Shown piece after piece: positions 1 through 6,268 of a stretch of DNA of 9,704 nt. The first letter of the stretch is position 1. Each line of letters opens with the position of its first letter. A program made the translations under genes and the position numbers. Origin of the DNA: Accumulibacter sp. (GTDB taxonomy: Bacteria; Pseudomonadota; Gammaproteobacteria; Burkholderiales; Rhodocyclaceae); assembly GCA_031267455.1 (NCBI GenBank), contig JAIRZC010000016.1, forward strand, positions 1-9,704, written 5' to 3'. The notes under the pieces were generated by a model. The model worked only from the letters and a program-made list of their open reading frames with translations, did no database searches and was not told the origin of the DNA.

Positions 1-2
1 CG

Positions 3-1493
3 CTAGCGTTTCTTTCCTCCCCGTATGTAGTTGTTGATGGCATTGCGAATGACAGGGGTCACGACCGACTTGATCAAACCGCCCCAGAACGTTTTTTTGC
101 GCTCGACCTCGCGGCGTTCCTCTTTCTCACGCGCGAGGCGCTGCTTTTCGTCTTCCTTGCGCGCCTTTTCCTCGGCCTTTTCTCTCGCCGCGCGCTCTTT
201 GTCCGACTCGGTGTTTTGCAACTTTTCGAAAGCCGACTCCCGGTCGCGCGTTTCGCCGTAACAACGGTAGAGAAGAGAGTTCTTGACCATGCTCTCGCGA
301 TTTTGCGCATCCAGCGGCCCGACCTGGCCCTGCGGCGGGACGACATAGGCGCGCTCGACGGGGCGCGGCATTCCTTTGTCATCAAGAAAAGAGACGAGCG
401 CCTCGCCGATTTCGAGGGCCGTAATCGCCTTTTCGACGTCAAAGCCCGGATTTTCCCGGAAGGTAGCCGCCGCCGCTTTGACGACCTTCTGGTCTTTGGG
501 AGTAAAGGCGCGTAATGCGTGCTGGACACGGTTGCCGAGCTGCCCGAGGATCGAATCTGGAATATCGGAGGGCGATTGCGAAACGAAGTAGATACCGACG
601 CCCTTGGAACGAATGAGACGGACGACCTGCTCAACTTTCTCGACGAGCGCGCGCGGTGCGTCGCTGAACAGTAAATGCGCCTCGTCGAAGAAAAAGACGA
701 GCTTCGGTTTTTCAGGGTCGCCGACTTCCGGCAATACGTCGAAAAGACGGCTCATGAGCCAGACGAGAAAGACGGCGTAAACTTTGGGCGACTTGACGAG
801 CTGTTCCGCGGCCAGGATGTTGACGACACCCATTCCACCCTCGGTTTGGATCAGGTCGTCGATATTCAGCGCGGGTTCGCCGAAAAACCGGTCGCCGCCT
901 TCGTGCTCAAGGCTAAGAAGGGCGCGCTGGATCGCTCCGACGCTTGCCATCGAAACATTACCGTAGGTCGCGGAATAGCGCGCCGCATTGTTGGCGGCGT
1001 ATTCGAGCAGCTTGCGAAGGTCTTTCAGGTCGAGGATTTCCAGTGATTCGTCCCGCGCAATCGTGAAAACCAGCGTCAAAACGCCCGACTGCGTCTCGTT
1101 GAGGCCCAAGAGGCGCGCCAGGAGCAAAGGACCCATGTCGGCAACGGTTGCCCTCAGGGCAACGCCCTCGTCGCCGAAGACATCCCAGAAACGCACGGGG
1201 AAGCCCTGGAAAGCAAAACCTTTTTCGCCGAGGCGCAAGTCCTCGACACGGCGCGATATGCTTTCCTTGGCGCCTCCTGCCACGGCGATCCCCGAAAGGT
1301 CTCCCTTCATGTCGGCGGCGAACACAGGAGTGCCCATCGCGCTGAAAGTCTCGGCCAGTACCTGCAGGGTGACGGTCTTCCCCGTCCCCGTCGCGCCGGC
1401 GACGAGCCCATGGCGGTTGGCCATCCGCGGAATGATGCAGATTTCTTCACTGCCGCGGATGGCAAGAAGCGCGTGTTTGTCTTTGTCGAACAT
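3..1493 (-). CDS. yjgR: HerA-like ATPase of the YjgR/DUF853 family
   Basis: Predicted cytoplasmic P-loop ATPase of the HerA/FtsK superfamily (DUF853); the E. coli relative YjgR has no well-established role. The protein has 496 residues, close to the usual 500. Walker A is GATGTGKT at residues 33-40. Walker B is VFFFDE at about 266-271, followed by AHLLF. The SQSP sensor-like motif is near 306, and the conserved GNRVQHALRAF stretch with a possible arginine finger is near 321-331. Residues about 418-467 are a highly charged, probably coiled-coil segment. The last 28 residues (FWGGLIKSVV...) form an amphipathic or hydrophobic tail typical of this family. The ATG at 1493 was chosen because GGAGGAG lies 5 bases upstream and the protein then starts with the family-like MFDKDKHALLAIRG; the frame stays open to 1580, but that extension has no ribosome binding site. 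The stop codon (TAG) is at 3-5, so the gene is complete. Family assignment is secure; the cellular job is unknown. Confidence 0.93.
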   Translation of the reverse strand: MFDKDKHALLAIRGSEEICIIPRMANRHGLVAGATGTGKTVTLQVLAETFSAMGTPVFAADMKGDLSGIAVAGGAKESISRRVEDLRLGEKGFAFQGFPVRFWDVFGDEGVALRATVADMGPLLLARLLGLNETQSGVLTLVFTIARDESLEILDLKDLRKLLEYAANNAARYSATYGNVSMASVGAIQRALLSLEHEGGDRFFGEPALNIDDLIQTEGGMGVVNILAAEQLVKSPKVYAVFLVWLMSRLFDVLPEVGDPEKPKLVFFFDEAHLLFSDAPRALVEKVEQVVRLIRSKGVGIYFVSQSPSDIPDSILGQLGNRVQHALRAFTPKDQKVVKAAAATFRENPGFDVEKAITALEIGEALVSFLDDKGMPRPVERAYVVPPQGQVGPLDAQNRESMVKNSLLYRCYGETRDRESAFEKLQNTESDKERAAREKAEEKARKEDEKQRLAREKEERREVERKKTFWGGLIKSVVTPVIRNAINNYIRGGKKR

Positions 1494-1518
1494 GAAAGCT
1501 CCTCCGAATTCATGCGAA

Positions 1519-1547
1519 TTGTAGTGCGAGCGGCCTCGGACTCCAAT
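1519..1547 (-). promoter_or_regulatory. candidate sigma-70 promoter for the yjgR-like gene
   Basis: Read on the minus strand, TTGGAG (1547-1542) and TACAAT (1524-1519) are separated by exactly 17 bases. The -10 matches consensus at five of six positions; the -35 at only three. Transcription would begin near 1511-1512, giving a leader of about 18 bases that contains the strong GGAGGAG ribosome binding site. The geometry is good and it sits directly before a gene, but this is a prediction from pattern only. Confidence 0.45.
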
Positions 1548-1705
1548 CTTCGATTCGACATCCGTCTCCGATGCGCCCAAAGTTTTTCGACGAATTTCTT
1601 GCGCCGTTTCATTACCTTCGTAAATCGCAAACGACGCGAAGAAAAGTCGAGAGTGATTCTACGTCGAACGGAGCGCCGCCGATCACAGGTGCTTTGCAAA
1701 TGGAA

Positions 1706-2090
1706 TCAATCCTGCCGCCGTATCGCGCGCCTGGCAAGTGTGATGATATGACGCAATTTTTTGGATTCCGACTCGGAAATGCTGATTTCTCGTGTTCTTC
1801 GTTGATCGAAAGCAAGTGGACGATGCCATCGTGTCGGTACGTAAACTCTTTTCCAATCACACGACCGTCGACTGGCTTGGCGAGTGCCTCGCCGCCGGAT
1901 ATCGGCGTCTGATCCGGATCGACGGTCACGAATTCGCCGTCCTTGATTTGTGGCTCAGCCGAATCTCCCTTACATCGTATCGCATACGCATGTTCGCTTC
2001 TGAGCGGAAAGGGAAAATACAGCCGCTCCCGAAGCCGATCGGCGTGTTGCTCTCAGCCCATAAACCATACCGAACCGCAATGTTCCGACG
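1706..2090 (-). pseudogene. decayed S24-family (LexA/CI-like) prophage repressor, C-terminal protease domain
   Basis: Remnant of a self-cleaving phage repressor. The longest readable piece (about 2015-1795) gives SEHAYAIRCKGDSAEPQIKD, then GEFVTVDPDQTPISGGEALA, KPVDGRVIGKEF and HDGIVHLLSINEEHE, which is the S24 peptidase pattern seen in betaproteobacterial prophage repressors. The nucleophile Ser (codon 1962-1960, in GDS) and the general-base Lys (codon 1851-1849, in VIGKEF) are 37 codons apart, the same spacing as Ser119/Lys156 of LexA. The reading frame is broken. The upstream part (WAESNTPIGFGSGCIF, 2060-about 2013) is in a second frame, with a possible VGTLRFG stretch at 2089 in another. 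The C-terminus (ISISESESKKLRHIITLARR, ending at TGA 1708-1706) is reached only after another shift near 1790. The usual Met after the catalytic Ser is Ala, and no single start-to-stop frame exists. I infer an inactive relic of a lost prophage; the motif reading is direct, the history is inference. Confidence 0.7.
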
Positions 2091-2149
2091 GCCTGAGTCC
2101 TTCGTGGCACCCTTGAACCCAGAAACCGCAGTTAACCCCTATGTTTCCA

Positions 2150-2508
2150 ATTGAGGCCCTGTGAAGACAAGCGTTTTTTCTATCTTGAACGCGGCGCGCC
2201 AGAAATCGGCGATATTTCTTTCATGGACGGATGGAGCGGTACTTTCGAAAATCCGGAAGACTCGCCCGCGACGAGAAAAAGAGACCCTCTGTAAGCAATG
2301 GATGTAGTATGACGAACCATGATTCAATCGCCCGTCCCCCGGATGACTCCTGAAATCCTGAATATCATCACCCATATAGACGAATTCGGTAACGCTTGGA
2401 GTCGTTTCATCGAGAATGTCGGCGATATCCCCGCGACGGGCGTGGCAAATCATCGGGTTTCGGTAGCGCACATCTGCTTCCGTCGCAGGGACGCGCAAGG
2501 GCATCACG
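2150..2508. other. gene-poor stretch upstream of gluQ; possible remnant of the repressor's HTH half
   Basis: I see no intact gene in these 359 bases. On the minus strand at about 2450-2345 the translation ARRGDIADILDETTPSVTEF followed by a short IQDF segment has a loose resemblance to an XRE-type helix-turn-helix. It lies about 130-150 codons before the S24 catalytic Ser of the neighbouring pseudogene, where the DNA-binding domain of such a repressor would be expected. The resemblance is weak and the frame again breaks soon after. The gluQ promoter should also lie here, but I could not identify convincing -35/-10 hexamers. Confidence 0.25.
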
Positions 2509-3510
2509 ATGATAGAGGCCATTCGTCCGGCGGGTGACAATCGCGACGCAATCGAATCGCGTGTCCTTCCGGTGCGACCGATTGAGTCCCTGCGCGTCGT
2601 TACGGCAGTCGCGCCCTACCGCGGTCGTTTTGCTCCGTCGCCTACCGGGCCTTTGCACTTCGGTTCACTCGTCGCGGCGATGGGAAGTTACCTCGATGCC
2701 CGTACACATGGTGGTACGTGGCTACTGCGAATCGAAGACATCGACCGTCCACGCATCGTTCCGGGCGCGGCGCAACACATTCTTCAAACCCTCGAAAACC
2801 TGGGTTTCGAATGGGACGGCAGCGTACATTATCAAAGCGAGCGGATCGACCTGTACCGCGAGGCTCTCACGAAACTCCAACACGGCAGATACGTTTTTCC
2901 TTGCGCGTGCTCGCGCAGGGAAATCGAGGCGCGAGTCTCGAAGCGTTCGATCGATGGCGCCCCCTTGTACCCCGGAACCTGCCGCAACTGCCTGCCCGAT
3001 GGCGCTGTCGCGCGATCCTGGCGGATGAAGGCGCCCGACCGGGAATTTTCTTTCGTCGATCGCGTTCAGGGAGAAATTCGCCAGAATCTCGCGCATGAGG
3101 TCGGCGATTTCGTGCTGTTTCGCGCAGACGGCGAATGCGCCTACCAGCTTGCCGTCGTTGTTGACGACGCTCTTCAGGGCGTCAACGCGGTCGTTCGCGG
3201 CGCTGATTTGATCGACTCGACCGTACGCCAGATACATCTCCAAAAAAGCCTCGGGCTACCTACGCCAAGCTACGCGCACCTTCCAGTCGCCACCGATTCG
3301 GCGGGACAGAAGCTCTCCAAACAGACGCGAGCCCGGCCAATCGATTCCTCCCGTGGCACATCGATCCTCGTCGACGCCTTACGCTTTCTCGGACAATCCA
3401 TTCCAGAAGGCTTGCATCGGGCGCCACTTTCCGAATTCTGGTCTCAGGCGATCGCTGGCTGGTCGATTTGCCGTGTCCCTGGGGAGCGGGCAATTTTCAT
3501 CGCCGCCTGA
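2509..3510 (+). CDS. gluQ: glutamyl-queuosine tRNA(Asp) synthetase (GluQ-RS)
   Basis: GluQ-RS is a truncated paralogue of glutamyl-tRNA synthetase that lacks the anticodon-binding domain. It activates glutamate and attaches it to queuosine at position 34 of tRNA-Asp. The protein has 333 residues. The class I signature is APSPTGPLHFGS (residues 42-53, with HFGS in place of HIGH). The zinc site seen in YadB is present as C132-x-C134, Y154 and C158, the KMSKS-like loop is KLSKQ (268-272), and RIEDID follows at 74-79. Homologues usually begin a few residues before YRGRFAPSPTGP, so this protein carries about 30 extra N-terminal residues. The ATG at 2509 has a modest AAGGG 8 bases upstream; the only in-frame ATG/GTG alternative I see is GTG at 2572, without a visible ribosome binding site. 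The gene stands alone on this strand and converges on the 3537-4319 gene with a 26-base gap. Function is confident; the start is less so. Confidence 0.92.
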   Translation: MIEAIRPAGDNRDAIESRVLPVRPIESLRVVTAVAPYRGRFAPSPTGPLHFGSLVAAMGSYLDARTHGGTWLLRIEDIDRPRIVPGAAQHILQTLENLGFEWDGSVHYQSERIDLYREALTKLQHGRYVFPCACSRREIEARVSKRSIDGAPLYPGTCRNCLPDGAVARSWRMKAPDREFSFVDRVQGEIRQNLAHEVGDFVLFRADGECAYQLAVVVDDALQGVNAVVRGADLIDSTVRQIHLQKSLGLPTPSYAHLPVATDSAGQKLSKQTRARPIDSSRGTSILVDALRFLGQSIPEGLHRAPLSEFWSQAIAGWSICRVPGERAIFIAA

Positions 3511-3536
3511 CATTTGGCTTCAGGGGCGCTTGAGCA

Positions 3537-4319
3537 TTAAGCCGCGAGTCTTTCCGCTCCCAGGGAGGTACGTGATTCCGCCCAACTCAGATCCGCCGAA
3601 AGCGCGGCGTGGTCCGAAATCCGTGCCCAAGGCCGCCCGGAATGAATCTCGGCGTCCGCAACCGAAAAGCCGCGAACATAAATGCGATCAAGCCGGAGCA
3701 CAGGAAGCGCTGCCGGGAAGCTACGCCCCGGATGTCCCACCCCCGCGCTGAATGCCTCGTTCAGCCCCAGGCGTTCTGCAAGCAGGCGTTCCGCTTCGTT
3801 GCGCCAATCATTGAAGTCGCCCGCGACGATCATGGGCGAAGCAGGCGCAACAGAATTTTCCAGGTAATCCGCCAGCGCGCCTATCTGTAGGCGCCTCGAT
3901 CGCGCGAACAACGAGAGGTGCACACTGACGCAATGGAGCGGTGCGCGGAGGCCGTCGACCGCGATGGTGCAATGCAATATTCCGCGTCGCTCGAAACGAT
4001 AGTGCGTCACGTCCTGGTTATAGGCGCCGAGAATCGGGTAGCGCGAAAGAATCGCATTACCGTGATGTCCATTGCGATACACCGTGTTACATCCATAGGC
4101 GGCTGAGAGCCAGACATCTTCGGCGAGAAAGCGATGCTGTGCTTTCGTCGGCCAGTTTTCGATGTTTCTCGCGTGCTTCCGGTTTTTCCCCTGGACTTCT
4201 TGCAGGAGGACGATATCGGCTTTCGATGCGCGCAATTCCTCGCGCAAATCATAGACGCTCATGTGACGGTTGAACTGCGAAAAACCCTTGTGGATATTGC
4301 ATGTGACGATACGCAACAT
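3537..4319 (-). CDS. endonuclease/exonuclease/phosphatase (EEP) family hydrolase
   Basis: A 260-residue, single-domain metal-dependent phosphoesterase of the EEP (DNase I-like) superfamily, similar in layout to E. coli YbhP. Likely catalytic or metal-binding positions are all visible: Asn8 in CNIHKG, Glu41 in LLQEVQG, His134 in SVHLSL, Asp168/Asn170 in AGDFND, Asp211 in LDRIYV, and Asp236-His237 in ISDHAAL. No signal peptide or membrane segment is seen. The substrate cannot be told from sequence, because the superfamily covers DNA, RNA, phosphoinositides and lipids. The ATG at 4319 is preferred because the core begins MLRIVTCNIHKG; an upstream in-frame ATG at 4367 lies inside nadA and would add 16 non-conserved residues. 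It starts 16 bases after the nadA stop, so it is probably co-transcribed with nadA. YbhP-like genes often sit beside a cardiolipin synthase, but none is present here. Confidence 0.85.
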   Translation of the reverse strand: MLRIVTCNIHKGFSQFNRHMSVYDLREELRASKADIVLLQEVQGKNRKHARNIENWPTKAQHRFLAEDVWLSAAYGCNTVYRNGHHGNAILSRYPILGAYNQDVTHYRFERRGILHCTIAVDGLRAPLHCVSVHLSLFARSRRLQIGALADYLENSVAPASPMIVAGDFNDWRNEAERLLAERLGLNEAFSAGVGHPGRSFPAALPVLRLDRIYVRGFSVADAEIHSGRPWARISDHAALSADLSWAESRTSLGAERLAA

Positions 4320-4335
4320 TGGATCGGCCTGTTCT

Positions 4336-5454
4336 CTAAACAAGCGCGAGCATTTTCTCGAGAGCACGCTTGGCCAGTGCCGCCTCGTGCTCGGGAACGC
4401 TGATCCGGTTGACGAGATTCCCGACAGCCAGATTTTCGAGCGTCCAGGCCAGGTGTTGGGGGTCGATGCGTTGCATCGTCGAACACATGCAGATGAGGGG
4501 CGACATATATTGCACGACCTTGCCCTCGGATTTGACTTCTTCCGCCAGACGGTTAACGAGGTTGAGCTCGGTGCCGACCAGCCATCTCGTCCCAGATTCG
4601 GCTTCCCTGATAGTCTTGACGATTGCGTCCGTCGATCCCACGTAGTCGGACTGTCCGCACACTTCGAAACTGCATTCCGGATGAGAAATTACGAAACCTT
4701 CGGGATATCTTTTCCGGAAGGCGTGGATATGCTCGGGTTGAAACATCTGATGCACCGAACAATGCCCCTTCCAAAGCAGGATTTTCGCGTCGCGTATTTC
4801 ATCCGCGCCAAGGCCACCCATTTCGAGATCGGGGTCCCAAACCGGCATTCGCTCGATGGGGATACCCATCGTATGACCTGTCCAGCGGCCGAGGTGCTGG
4901 TCGGGGAAAAACAGGATCTTTTCACGCTCACTGAATGCTGAACGGATGACATGCTCGGCGTTCGACGATGTGCAGACGATTCCGCTGTGTTCGCCGCAAA
5001 ACGCTTTCAGGTCGGCGGCCGAATTGATATACGTCACCGGGGTAATACGATCCTCGGCGTCGAGGCACGCGCTCAGTTCCCGCCAGCAACGCACGACCTT
5101 GGCCAGATTGGCCATATCCGCCATCGAGCAACCTGCCGCAAGGTCGGGAAGAATCGCTTTTTGATGCGGTTTTGTCATTATATCTGCGACTTCCGCCATG
5201 AAATGCACGCCACAGAAGACGATATACTCAGCTTCGGTCTGGGACGCCAGCCTCGAGAGGCGTAGCGAATCTCCGGTCATATCCGCGAACTGGTAGACCC
5301 CCGCGCGCTGGTAATGGTGGCAGAGAATGACGGCGCGATCCTTGAGATTCGCGCGCGCAGCGCGAATCCGCAGATAGCACTCTTCGTCACTCAGTACGTT
5401 GAATACACCGAAAGGAAGCGTAGCGTCCGGAAGGGGCGTTTTCAGCTCTTCCAT
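4336..5454 (-). CDS. nadA: quinolinate synthase NadA
   Basis: Cytoplasmic [4Fe-4S] enzyme that condenses iminoaspartate (made by NadB) with dihydroxyacetone phosphate to give quinolinate, the NAD precursor. The protein has 372 residues. The three cluster cysteines are recognisable by motif: C109 in AGCSMAD, C232 in KGHCSVH and C324 in CMCSTM. Other family motifs are ILCHHYQR (43-50), DMTGDSL (58-64), FCGVHFMAE (80-88), YINSAAD (142-148), FPDQHLG (183-189) and GSTDAI (273-278). It is longer than E. coli NadA (347). Part of the difference is a segment at roughly 190-222 between FPDQHLG and the second cluster cysteine, seen in many proteobacterial NadAs. The ATG at 5454 lies inside the end of the rhodanese gene (13-base overlap), which points to translational coupling. 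nadB and nadC are not in the window. Confidence 0.95.
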   Translation of the reverse strand: MEELKTPLPDATLPFGVFNVLSDEECYLRIRAARANLKDRAVILCHHYQRAGVYQFADMTGDSLRLSRLASQTEAEYIVFCGVHFMAEVADIMTKPHQKAILPDLAAGCSMADMANLAKVVRCWRELSACLDAEDRITPVTYINSAADLKAFCGEHSGIVCTSSNAEHVIRSAFSEREKILFFPDQHLGRWTGHTMGIPIERMPVWDPDLEMGGLGADEIRDAKILLWKGHCSVHQMFQPEHIHAFRKRYPEGFVISHPECSFEVCGQSDYVGSTDAIVKTIREAESGTRWLVGTELNLVNRLAEEVKSEGKVVQYMSPLICMCSTMQRIDPQHLAWTLENLAVGNLVNRISVPEHEAALAKRALEKMLALV

Positions 5455-5891
5455 GGCAGGCCAGCCTTGCGCCAGCCGCCGGAACGACCACGCTGTCCAT
5501 TTTCGTCCACGTTGCCTTCGAAGCCCTCAAGGACATTGAAACATTCGGAATAACCAGAACCGCTGAGCAGACAGGCCGCTTTGTGAGAACGGACACCGCT
5601 GCGGCAAAGAAGCATCACGAGGGCATCCATCGGGACCTTCTGACGGAAATTACGCAAAAAATCGGGGTTGAGCGCATTCCCCGGATACTCCATCCATTCG
5701 ATTTCAATCGAGCCTGGAATCCGCCCGACCCAGTCCCATTCGGCTTGCGTACGCACATCGACGAGTTTCGCGCCCGGCATAAGCCGCCAGACTTCATGTG
5801 CCTCCTCGGGCGTCAATGCGCCCGAATACGGCAACTTGCTCTCCTTCGCCCTCTTTCGGGCCGCGCTGAGCAATTCGGATAATTTTTCCAT
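5442..5891 (-). CDS. rhodanese-like sulfurtransferase
   Basis: A 149-residue single-domain rhodanese-like protein with no signal peptide, so probably cytoplasmic. The active-site loop is C96-RSGVRS, with the persulfide-forming Cys present and a six-residue loop typical of sulfurtransferases rather than Cdc25-like phosphatases. The CH2A-like LVDVRTQAEW (43-52) and GRIPGSIEIEW (56-66) segments are also present. The first 25 residues are a charged helix. The ATG at 5891 is chosen because residues from MEKLSELL onward look like coding sequence; the frame stays open to 6005, but the extra 38 residues are basic and non-conserved in character. The gene is first in a cluster with nadA (13-base overlap) and the EEP gene. 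A TATACT (5931-5926) might be a -10 element, but I see no matching -35. A role in supplying sulfur for the NadA iron-sulfur cluster is suggested only by position. Confidence 0.85.
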   Translation of the reverse strand: MEKLSELLSAARKRAKESKLPYSGALTPEEAHEVWRLMPGAKLVDVRTQAEWDWVGRIPGSIEIEWMEYPGNALNPDFLRNFRQKVPMDALVMLLCRSGVRSHKAACLLSGSGYSECFNVLEGFEGNVDENGQRGRSGGWRKAGLPWKS

Positions 5892-6058
5892 AGCGTCTCT
5901 AAATGGAGAATATCGGCAATTCCAAAGTATAAGCCAGTCAAAAACGGATGGCCGTATTTTATGGCGTTTCCGAGACTTTTTCCGGCAGCGCTTTTTCAGC
6001 GCCACAGCGTGTTTTTACATCACCGGGCAAACGGAATGAAGCAATGACGAATTCAAAT

Positions 6059-6075
6059 TGCACTCCATTGGTGCA
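6059..6075 (+). promoter_or_regulatory. NtrC operator, distal site of glnA
   Basis: TGCACTCCATTGGTGCA matches the NtrC dyad TGCAC(C/T)A-N3-T(A/G)GTGCA, with perfect TGCAC/GTGCA arms. Its centre (6067) is 31 bases, about three helical turns, from the second site at 6098. It lies roughly 125 bases upstream of the predicted glnA start, similar to the enhancer pair at E. coli glnAp2. Confidence 0.8.
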
Positions 6076-6089
6076 AAAACAACCCGAGA

Positions 6090-6106
6090 TGCACCTTAAT
6101 AGTGCG
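6090..6106 (+). promoter_or_regulatory. NtrC operator, proximal site of glnA
   Basis: TGCACCTTAATAGTGCG is a second NtrC-type dyad with one mismatch in the outer arm (G in place of the last A). It is centred near 6098, about 94 bases before the predicted transcription start. Two sites spaced by about three helical turns would allow cooperative binding of NtrC~P dimers and oligomer assembly on the enhancer. Confidence 0.75.
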
Positions 6107-6166
6107 AAATTAAATCGATGGGCCGTGAATTCCCCTTTATGGCACAATGCACGTATCACCGCGAAT

Positions 6167-6182
6167 TGGCATGAATACTGCT
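6167..6182 (+). promoter_or_regulatory. sigma-54 promoter of glnA
   Basis: TTGGCATGAATACTGCT (6166-6182) fits the sigma-54 consensus TGGCAYRNNNNYTGCW. The invariant GG is at 6168-6169 and GC at 6180-6181, with the required 12-base G-to-G spacing. Transcription should start near 6192, giving a leader of about 75 bases ahead of the glnA ATG. Together with the two NtrC dyads upstream, this reproduces the standard nitrogen-regulated glnA promoter layout. Confidence 0.82.
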
Positions 6183-6268
6183 ATATTTTCAAAAAGCCCG
6201 ACATCGAATCCAACATTATCAAACCAATATATCGCCGGCTTACCGGCGCCGCAAAGGAGATACCGAAA

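Noticed and set aside
1494..1580. In-frame extension of the yjgR-like gene
   Set aside because: No ribosome binding site at 1580, while the ATG at 1493 has GGAGGAG and the family start. The predicted promoter also lies inside the extension.
1792..2154. 120-codon plus-strand open frame as a gene
   Set aside because: It lies antisense to the S24 protease relic, has no ribosome binding site and no recognisable motif.
2139..2540. 133-codon minus-strand open frame as an intact gene
   Set aside because: No recognisable domain along most of it, and it overlaps the gluQ start. At best part of it is the decayed HTH of the repressor.
3511..3536. Shared terminator between convergent gluQ and the EEP gene
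   Set aside because: Only a short, weak GGCTT/AAGCC pairing around the gap and no T tract.
5892..6005. In-frame extension of the rhodanese gene (38 extra residues)
   Set aside because: The extra residues are basic and unlike the family; the ATG at 5891 gives a normal N-terminus.
6139..6155. TGGCACAATGCACGTA as a second sigma-54 promoter for glnA
   Set aside because: The -24 half is perfect, but the bases at the -12 position are GT rather than GC; the site at 6167-6182 fits far better.
5948..6268. In-frame open extension of glnA giving a 578-residue protein
   Set aside because: It would translate the operators and the sigma-54 promoter. GlnA is normally about 470 residues and the ATG at 6269 has a good ribosome binding site.
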